64,000 nucleotides of DNA from Sacculina carcini (taxonomy: Eukaryota > Arthropoda > Thecostraca > Sacculinidae): positions 14,133,520 to 14,197,519 of the forward strand of contig OU696570.1 in assembly GCA_916048095.2 (NCBI GenBank), read 5' to 3'. Of the stretch, positions 52,001-63,500 are shown piece by piece. A program made the position numbers and the translations under genes. The notes under the pieces were generated by a model that worked only from the letters and a program-made list of their open reading frames with translations, had not been told where the DNA came from and made no database searches. The first letter of the stretch is position 1. Each line of letters starts with the position of its first letter.

Positions 52001-54230
52001 TCTGTCTTATGTGCGTGTATGTGTGTGTGTGTGTGCGTGTATGTGTGTGTGTGTGTGTCAGTGTGTATGTACCTCCTTCCACCGGGTCTCAGTTTCGCGC
52101 AGTTTACCGTCGTAGACTTCCTCGCGCTGAGAGGCCTGTGCACCACCACAAACACACACGACCGGGGGGCAGACCGACAACGGGGACGGGCAAGGGGTAG
52201 TTATTAGCATGTCAGTAAACACACACACACGCTCATACAAACACAAGCGTACAACACTAACAGCTAGCGGGTAAACAAAAATACACACACAGAAAAATGT
52301 TAGACAGTCGTCAGGCGAAATTGTCGAAATTCTATAGAGGAATGTGGAAACAGCAATGGAACAATGTGTGTTAGACAGAAAAAAGACCGCTAGTCGGTGT
52401 TGGTTGAGTTTCTCATAAGCGTACGCATCAACACACACACACACACAAACACACACACACGCTACTTTGTACTCATGACGCCGAACTAATATTCCTCCAT
52501 ATATGGACATGTGTGTATGAGCACAGTCAGATGCCAACACACGTTTGCACAGGTGAAAACTCTACACGCACGAAGGAAAGAGCGAATGAGGACCGCGGAA
52601 AGAGCACAGGAGCAGCTGGCAGCGGTGTTGGTATGCAACAGTACAAATGCATTCATACCTGCCACGCTTGCATGCAATCCACCACAATCAATGGCCGTGG
52701 GCTTGCAACAATCAGTGAATCACCAGCCTAACAATCTGCCTGCCCACAGAGACCGCTCTCTGCCATTATTGGCCTCAAAACTAGCCCCATATACACAAGG
52801 TACATGTGTGTCAGTGTGTTTGTGTGTGGTATTTGGCCAAAGTGCCCCGAGTTTGCTTGATCAGACCTGCACAGAAAGAGGGAGAGAGTGTGTGAGCATT
52901 TCTACTGTTTCTACTGGCACACATTATACCAGCAATATGCCTCTGTCCTCAGCTAGCGCCGATATTCTGTCGTGACGAAAAAATAACCCGACATCAGATA
53001 CCAAATATAACAGTCATTCCAACACACACACACACACACACATACACGCACACACATCACAAATATAGCCAGCAAAACTCGGCAAGCGCTGAAAAAACGC
53101 CACAGCAATCAGAGTCGCTAGAATATCTGCCGCGCAAAGCCGAAATTCGCCAAACACAAACACACACACAAGAAAGAAAGACACCTGTTTCAAGCGCTGT
53201 GTCATCAGCGATATTTGACGCTCAAAATCGTCATCTCTCTCGCGAGCCTAATATATCACCAGGGAGCCACAAACACCAACACACACACACACACACACAC
53301 GAACACATACAAGTGTGGAAATAGACCAGTTAGACACAATTAGTAGGTACACACACACACACACGCATACAGGGGTCACACAAACACACCTACCTACACA
53401 CACACACATACAAACATGTCTACCTGCTTCAGTCTGTTGGTCAATTGTTTAATTTGCTCTTTGTAAGCCTCTTCACGTTGATTGGCCTATGTCACACATA
53501 TACACACACATACATACATACAGAGGGCGACAGGAAGGAAGATAAATCTTGCCACACACACACACACACTCTCTGAGTGTAGGCGAAAAGCAAATAAGGT
53601 GAGAAGATATGAAATACACAATTACCTGCAATTACCACAAATAACCCCATATTATAACCACACCCCAGCTGTCAACTACATACACACGTAGACACACACA
53701 CACACATACACGCGCACGCGGTGAGAGAAAGAAACATAGAACGAAAGTATAAGCATAGAACGAGAGTATAAGCCACAAGGTATATAAGGTGTAACAAGGT
53801 AATTAACGTACAAGATACATATCACCTATAAGACAGTACATATAATACAACAAGGTAGATAAGACACACACATAATACCTTCCGCCGACACAACCAACAT
53901 ACACACATACATACAGACAGACAGACAGACATACACACCTTCTCCTCGGAGACTTCCAGTGACTTGAGATTGTTACCCACCACGCGCAACTCCTCTTCCA
54001 ACTCAACTATTTTACTGCCAGCACACACACACATACACACACATACACATACAGTTACAACCGCCAGTCAACGACCGTGTAGTAATGACTTAGTAATGTA
54101 ACTACCGTGTAGTAACGACTTATCAGTAATAAATGATCGAGCCATATTTTCAATAAAGAAAAAAACTATTTTGTTTAAGTGACAGTATACGATTATGTGT
54201 GTGTGTGTGTGTGTGTGTGTGCGTGAGTGA

Positions 54231-54313
<83 letters not shown>

Positions 54314-54607
54314 TGGGTGGGTCTGCAAGGGACAGTATCACTGACGTATCTCCACATTCAGCCCGCTCTTCGGCACGTTCAAGATCCGACTCCAACATCA
54401 CCACCTTCCTCGCAGACTGGCACACAGACACACACACACACACAGACACACACACACACACACACAGGCACATGCACAAAGGTTAGATCACACAAGCACA
54501 CGAACACGAGTCCATGAAGCACATGCGTCCAAGGTGAAGTAGAGCTGCGAAGGGAAAACACACGCGCACACACACACACACAACTTGTTAACACTCGCCT
54601 AAAATAC

Positions 54608-54657
<50 letters not shown>

Positions 54658-57600
54658 CTGGGTCCTGGCCCGCAAATGGTTAGAATACGCATACAACACA
54701 CACAAAATCGAGCGCACTCACACATACACACTGGCACGGAAACACAAAGACACACACACGCACAGAGAGACAAACGCGGATATTAGTTCGTAGTGAGTGA
54801 AAAATTCAGCCGCCAAAACAACTCAACGACTAGGCACACAGTGTGTCAACAACACTGAAAACACACAAACACACACACACACACATGGCGACTTACGATT
54901 CGCCAGTTTCAGCACGCTCTTCAGCTCGCTCAAGATCCGCCTCAACCATGGCCAACTTACGAGCAACCTGGCCGTCCGTCGCACACACACACACACACAC
55001 ACGTGTATATAGGATGGTTCTGGGAGCATCATGTTGCAAGATCAGCAAGGATTGATTGAGTGAGAGGATGCAACAGCTTGGAGCGATCAATGAGCATGAT
55101 TTAACAGAGCAGAGCACAGAACAGAACCGAGAATCAGACGGCTGAACAATGAGCGTGCAGTACATTGATAAACAAACAACACAGGAAACAAGAACATTAG
55201 CCACCAGAAGACATGAGAGAACCTTCGGGAAAATAGGCACAATGCGGCAGTGAATGTGATGTATGCTTAATAGATGATGACAGCACATAACTCGCTACCA
55301 ATACACACACACATAATAGCATACACACCCAGGGTCTTGTAGGTTGTAAACACACTATTTGGAAACATGCAAGTGGCCAACAAAAAGAGTTTGCGTCAAA
55401 ACAGAACGTGACAAGAACACGGCCCGCACTCTAGATGTCTAAATGTCTGGAGAGGAAAGCAAGCAAGCAAGGTGTCGCCAGAAAAAACAGCGACACACAA
55501 AAACAGGGCCGACTACGAGGCGAAAAAAGAACTTTTGTTGATCAACTCGACATATCTGGTGAGTTGCAACAACACACCGCTATTGGTTAGTTAAAAACAA
55601 ATATGCTCACAAGAAAATATTGCATATCCGACAATACAGGGTAGAAGTATTGATCAATGTTTCGGCAATGTTGCAACACCAACCGTTGCATCAGTACTAG
55701 TGGCAACACTAGAAACACAACGCTTTCATCTACAGGACGGTTGTCAACGGCGATTCCCAGTGAAATAAGCGTGCACCAAGTGTCCCGGACAAACAAAAAC
55801 CATGATCTCGGCTAGTTTTTCATTCAGTTAAAACCGTTGGAAGAGTACCAAATCATAATCACACTCCACTAAAGTGGACATTGGATGCAATGTATACAAG
55901 ATCCATTGGATTTCGACCCGCGAATTCTGTGAAACCACCGCCATCAGCACATTGCACGGTTGATAAAGGAACACCTTGAAATCTGTCCCAGTCGCCCAAC
56001 GACAAACAGTCGCTGCCCACAAGATCGGCACACACAGCAGTCAGGTGCAGGGTGTTAGTGTGAGTAAACGGCACACACACACAAACACACACGGCAAACA
56101 TCACACCTCATCGTATTTACGATCAGCCTCCTCGGCCAAGAATCGAGCCTCCTTCAGCTGGTTCTCCAGAGCGTCCATACGCTCCTCGTCCGACAAACTG
56201 CGGTTCTCCAACACCTTGCGCATGCTGTCATCACCACCATTGCACAGAGACTATCATTGACTATTACACCGTAACCACCTTAATTACACCTTGATCGCCA
56301 TACACACCAGCACAAAAACAGAGAGAACATCGTGACATCACAGAAGAAATCATTCCAAATAAGCTGATAAAAATGAAGCCAGGCAGAACGTCTGCAACAC
56401 TCCCACGAAATTCGTGAAATAAAGTAAGCGTCTCGTTACGACAACATCAACTACATGAACAAATCTAACATAATTTCAGCCACAACGATAATGAAACCAA
56501 GCAAGCCCGGTCTCTGACATCAAAAACACTCAACATGCAACAATACCGAGAAAATATTCATCAGCAGAGCATCTTTGCATGAATCACAAACGAGAACACA
56601 CAAACACAGACAAACGATTGTGTGTGTGTGGAGTTATCAGTTGGGAGAAACCCACATTTAGTTAGGTTCCAGATTCCCGTATTGGCGCATAATGAAATGA
56701 TGCACGACACTGATACGCTTCATGCATCAGCATTTAACATGCCAGAAAGTCACTAGGTGTCACACTTGTACTGGCATGTCACCACGGTATCACAACAGAA
56801 CACAATTCAAAACAGACGAACACAATTCTGACATCGGTATATCAGAAGGGAAAGCGCAACGCCTTCCAAATCTGGAATAAAACACGTTAATATAACTTAT
56901 CATGACATGATAAATTTACATAATATAAGATATAATTTAAATGTTATGTGCTCAATTATTAATATAATCGTGGTTGATGAGGGTTGCCTGTTGCTGTAAG
57001 TTTTAGTTGTTAGTGTTTGTCAGCGGTTCTGATTTCACTTCACATTATGAGCTTTACTTTTCCAATGTTATCGCTCTTGTCTCTGTTTCAAGCTCTGTCG
57101 TTTGACTAGCAACTAGCATGCACACTGCAGTCAAGAAATCAGCCGCGTTCGCGCTATTCCCAATCTCCCTGTTCATTCACATTGACAATAACAATAATTA
57201 CTTAATTATATAACGCTAAAATGTTCGTCTGCACGAAATTGCTGCTGCAATGGCCCGAGTTATACAGGCCTCATGAGCCAATTACAATTCATCCACTTAC
57301 TGGAATGCTAGTGATGTGTGTGTGGGGGGATGGGGAGGAGTGGGATGGGGGTCGGTTGACTCAAACAGCGCTTACCTCTTCATATTTCTTGTCTGCCTCC
57401 TCAGCGATGGCCTTGGCTTGCACCAGCTGCGCCTCGAGAATCGAGATGCGATCCTCCTCGGTGTTAGTGCGATTCTCTAGCGCTTTACGCTGACTACCAA
57501 GCGCCAACACACACACACACCGACACACACACACACCGACACACACACAGGTGAAGGTTGAACAGTCTACAGCGACTGAGCTTATCCTCGAGTGGTTCAC

Positions 57601-60518
57601 AAAAGGCAAATGATTAAAAAATACACACACACACATTTGCATAAAATGCTGTGATTAGTAAAAGTCAAATCAATGTTGAAAAAGACAAAAAGCTTGACCG
57701 ACAGAAAAACAACAACAACGTCCAAAAACAGCTGGGGAAAGTCGGGTTTGGTAGCGGCACTAGACAGCATGATGGCAAACACACAGCTATACGCACACAC
57801 ACACACAGTAGGTACACTACACAAACAGTCTACGTTACGGGGCGGATGTCTAGCGAAACCTTAGTGTCAGCCGGCGACAAAACAGTGTCACATGACTCGG
57901 TATCAGTGGTTCTCAACCTCTTTATTACCACAGCGACACAAAATTTCGCACAAACCAAACTTCGCGACCCAATCCTACAAAATGTGTATGTGTAATGATT
58001 GTGGTTTCAATTTAATTTATTAAAGGAATGTTTGGATCAAATCACGATTATAATGTAATTATGGTCGGCTCAGAATTCTAGCACTATGCATCAAGTAATT
58101 TAATTATTACACCACGAAATTATAATAAATTTTAGTGGCAATATATTTTTGCGAAGCATTAGCGACCCAATAGCTTAGATAGTTTGGTGGTGCAATTTTG
58201 AGTGGCGACCGCGGGGGTTGGGAACCACTGGTGACAGTGAGCAAGAAACAATGTTGGCTTACTGACCGCTCCGACTCATCGGCCGAGTGAGACGCCTCGG
58301 CCAGCTTGGTGGTGGCCGTGGCCAGACGCTCCTCCGACCGCTCCAGGTCCTCCTCGAGCAGCTGGATACGACGACCCAGCGCTGACACCTCACCCTCGGC
58401 CTGTTACCGCACGATAAGCGTGCCAGTGCAGGTGATGATAGTCGGAGGTAGAGGAGATGGAGGTGATGATAGTCGGAGGTAGAGGAGATGGAGGTGATGA
58501 TAGTCGGAGGTAGAGGAGATGGAAGTGATGATAGTCAGAGGTAGAGGAGATGGAGGTGATGATAGTCGGAGGTAGAGGAGATGGAAATGATGATAGTCGG
58601 AGGTAGAGGAGATGGAGGTGATGATAGTCGGAGGTAGAGGAGATGGAGGTGATGACAGTCGGAGGTAGAGGAGATGAAAATGATGATAGTCGGAGGTAGA
58701 GGAGATGGAGGTGATGATAGTCAGAGGTAGAGGAGATGGAGGTGAAGATAGTCGGAGATGTAGATGGTGAAGGAAGTGGTGGAGATCATGGGTGTGTTGG
58801 AGGTGGAGTTGTTGGTGGTGGCGAAAGTAGATGAATGATAAATACATAAGTGGAAGAAATCATGAAACCATACGTTGGAGGAGGGGTTGGCGATGAAGAC
58901 GATGTAGAGATGCAAATGATAGAATAGATTGAAGAAAGAGAACATTGAATAACGTATAATATGACGGAATAATAGTCAGATTCAACGCCACAAAACGGGG
59001 CAGGAGAACGAAATGGAATCAGACAAAACACACGCACACACACAACAATAATTAGCAAAAGACACCAGCACAGTTACTTCACATTAATCACGAGAAAAAT
59101 TTGTGAACTTTTTGAAATTGATTTAACTCGTTGATTTCAATGACAAAGCTCGACAGAAACAATACCAATCGTCCGATCTCAGAAACGTCTCAAACAACAG
59201 CGCCAAAACTGATTCATTATAGCCGGACCAATGTGATTGGAATTCCTAGGTCGATGAAATACTAAAACAACACATCTAAGAACACAATCAACTATGAGCA
59301 ATTAACTATGCCATCAGAGCACTCCTAGAGCAAATTATTCGCCAATTATGTTAATTCCATTTCATTTGAAGAAATTAGTTCTCTTCTGATGATGCTTTTT
59401 CTCCATGTTCGTTGAGCATCAAGGTAATGAGCGTGTATGTATGTGTGTGTAGGTGTGTGCGTGTTTCAATTCAGTACAAAACGCCAAACATCCTGCACAA
59501 ACCACGCATCATTGTCACCACATCACACACACACAAACACAAACACACACTAACACTGATACACACACACACATATACATTGGCATGTCAACGCAGAAGT
59601 CACACAAAAAACAAAAAACACGACACAAAGACAGGAAGTCGTTGCACGTTGCAACATACAATGTGCAACATTCGATGAGCAACAACATCGACGCCGACGA
59701 TTTTGCATCCAATCTTGCAACGTGCACACACAGACACACCCACACACACATACACACTGACGCACTCACAAAACACACTGACACACACACACACACATAC
59801 AAGCTATGGCTATTTCTGCTGCAAGTTAATCCGACACGGACAAGCACAGTTGCGTTGTGTGAGTGCATATGTATGTATGTGTGTGCGTGTGTGTGTGTGT
59901 CTGTGTGTGTAAGTGTGTCCGTGTGTTGGTGTGTTGGTGTGTGTGTATGTATGTGCGCGCGCGTGTGTGAATGCATGTGTGTGTATGTGTATGTCTCTGT
60001 GTGAGTGTGTGTGTATATGTGTGAGTGTATGTATGTGTGTTGATGTGTATGTGTGTGAGTGTATGTATGTGTGTGTGTGTGTGTGCACGTGTGTGTATGT
60101 ATGTGTGTGTGTGTGTGTGAGTGTGTGTGTGTGAGAGTGTATGTTGGTGTGTATGTGTGTGTGTTTATGTGTACAAGTGAGAGCGAGCCTGTATATTGCC
60201 TCATCCCAAATCTGCACAAGAAAACGTGCAATTGCACAGTTGCACACTGCATGCATCCAATGACATTCACGAGTGGTGTGTGAACATTACACATTCACGT
60301 GCACAAGACGAATGTGTACAGTGGCGGTGCCAGGATTTGTCACGGTGGAGGGCTGGGAGAAGGGGTGGGGCTGAGGAAAAGATGCGAGGGCCTGAGAAAC
60401 ACGAGGAACTAGAATCAAAATCAACAAGATCAACAGGATCAAGAGTTTTGGGGAACTCGGGATATCTGGCACAATTCGGGGGTTCAGCCCCCTCCAAGCC
60501 CCCCAACTCGGCGTCGCC

Positions 60519-60568
<50 letters not shown>

Positions 60569-63500
60569 TGTGTGTGTAGTTACGTTGCTTAGAATGTGAC
60601 AAATGTGTGTCAGCGTGTACAAGTATCCCGTGCAACTTCATCATCATTGAAATAATCACCGCACGATGTTGCAACCACCCACAAATACACAGCGACACAG
60701 ACAGACAAGCATACAAACACATATCGACTACACCGACGTAAAGCTACGTGTTGTGCCCATTGACGGCTTACACATACACACACACATACATACAGAGAGC
60801 ACAGGTCCAGCATTCGATGTCTTGAAGCGTCCGCCAAAACTATGCATCACCACACAACTCATGACCAAATAAGGCACACACTGACTGGCATACACACACA
60901 CGCACACATACACTGGGGGCGGCTACTGGACGAATCCAACATGTCACTCTGTCAATTGACATGCATTAACGATGAACATGACGAAACATGACGAAACATG
61001 ACGAAACATGACGAAACATGGCGAGACGACCAGTCCTGGTCGAGTGTTGATCTCACAACAAGACTATCTGTTAAAGACTATGTTATCTGCCTCCAATGAC
61101 ACTGGCAAGTGGAAATTATAGCCTAGGCTGTGGATAAGTTCGGCTGCTTGGGCGCTTAAGCCCTGTCGCACAGAGGTTGGCGGTTCGAATCTGACTCAGG
61201 GTTTGTTCCTTAGCCTTGGCGCTTGTATCTACCATTCAGTGGACTTTGTTGATGGGCTCACAGCGGGTTGTTTCGTATAGTTTCTACACATTGGAGTCGA
61301 CTCACATACCAATGACCGATCCAAATACAGCACGTTCAAAGGCGATCAGGTCGCGAAATGACAATATTTATCAGAAGCAATAGGAAAAACGCAATGAAAG
61401 CATGATAGAATACAGAAATTGCATAGGACCGCCGCTTGAGGCTCATGATATGGCTTCCGCGCTATCATGATGCCACATACACATACACACACACATACAT
61501 ACACAGGCACCAGACGGGATTATGACCACCGTCCTCGTTTCAAGGTCATGCGAATGATGTCCAACAATGCCACCCGCGACCAGGTGCAAAATTTATTCAA
61601 AGCGAGACAGCACAGGTGGGAGTGTATACAGTCAGATAAAGCAAGCATGGACATAACGAAATCAACCTGCTAACCAGCAAGTTTAAACCACACCCAACTC
61701 AGAATTTTATAGATTAAAAGGCTATCAGTACGAAATATTATAAGCAAATACAAAAAAACTAGAGAGAAAGAACAAGAGCACCGAAATATGCTCAAATTGT
61801 TGCCCCAACGCTCAACACCGACGCAGACAACGACCAAATATTGAGCCACGCCCATATTTATGACATAAAATATCAGCCAGACAGAAAAGGTTCCAAGACG
61901 GCACATGAAAGAAAATAACAAACAGTCACGCCTCAAAAATTAGCATAAATAAAACACCAAAACCCGGATAAACCCACAAGACCACAAGATTCGGAAGTAG
62001 GTATGCCACACCAGAAAAATCATAAACTAATGAATAAAACATGAGCTGAACATTTGTAAGAATATACAATACGAGAAAGAACACCAATAAAAGAGAAAAA
62101 GCATGCTTACTTCTTCCCTCCGTCTGATTTCCTCGTTGAGTTGCTTCCTAAACTCATCACATTCATCTCGCTTCGCCTCCAACTCATCTTTAGTCTGAGT
62201 TATTTTCTGCTTGAGTACACCTAACAGTGCATTGCTTTGGGGCTGCATTTCAGCAATTTACAACACAGCAACAAACACGAAACGAAACAACACCCACGAA
62301 CCAAACCCAACTAGAACACCCAGCGTGTGATGGACACCGATCACGCCGCAGCGGAAAGGTTGGGCCGCTAGTTCTCAATTCTACCACTAGAGGTCCGATA
62401 CATCAACAATGGTATGCCAAATGAGTGCCTCAGAAATTCCTGTGAAAATATCTATGGTCATTTTCTGTAAGCAAATTTTTTTTACAAATTCAGCTATGCC
62501 CATGGAAATTATTTTATACAAAAACCGCGTGACAATCGTCAAATATTACATGTCAATCCAGGCTAAATGTAATATAATCATCTTAGCTAAATGTAATATA
62601 GTGAAATACTGAGTATGACAGAGTTCAAGTTGCTGAACTCAAAAATCATATTCTCTATACTAATTCTAATGCAAAAACTCATCAATTTGGGCATAATATA
62701 TTACATACTGAACTCTGGAGACAGGCTTAGAATACAAGCTCTAAAAAGAACAATTCCTGCTCAAGAATTTCGAGTGCGAATTAAATCAGTAGTATTAGAA
62801 TATTCTGCAGATGTATTGAGACGTTTCCGAACGGACAGAATTTGGCGAACAAAAATTACCCCAACCTTTAATTTTACAGTATATGCAGCTTTCATCAAGT
62901 GATATTTTTTAATTAGTTTTAATAAATTAGTTAATTTTCCACGTAGAAAATGTATTGAGATGTAAAATTTCCACTATCTATCTGGCCCAAATTCTCGCCA
63001 CTAAGACGACATGCACTTGTATTCTACATCACCGATATTTCTACAGGGCAAAACAATAAATACGATCAAAATGCAGAATAATTATCTTAACTGATTACCA
63101 GTATGTAAAAATCTCTACGGTGATCAACTAGCAAACACATAGCAAAGAGGAGGACTAGATGAAAACTAGACAACTAACTAATTGCTTTTGCATATGCAAG
63201 CAAATTAAAGTCAAATTTCCAGTTGAAAACCAAGCGATTGCCGTTTTCTTGATTTTAAATTTACTTCAGTATTTAATAGATTTATTCGTTTCCTAAAAAA
63301 TATTTTAAGTTTTACCATATTTTATCCCTTTTTGATATGCTACAAATTAGTGAGCCCAATATCGCCAACTGTCTTTATTTTAACGGTAATATATCCCAGA
63401 TGTTGGGCAACACCATTTGGTCTTCACTGTTTCGCTACTGAAACTACACGATAAATATTGCCAACTATGCTACATGGATCTAGCAACAACAAGTAGCACT

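Noticed and set aside
52511-52975. 154-codon plus-strand frame in a tropomyosin intron
   Set aside because: No recognisable domain, and composition typical of unconstrained sequence. It lies between exon 7 copies of the opposite strand.
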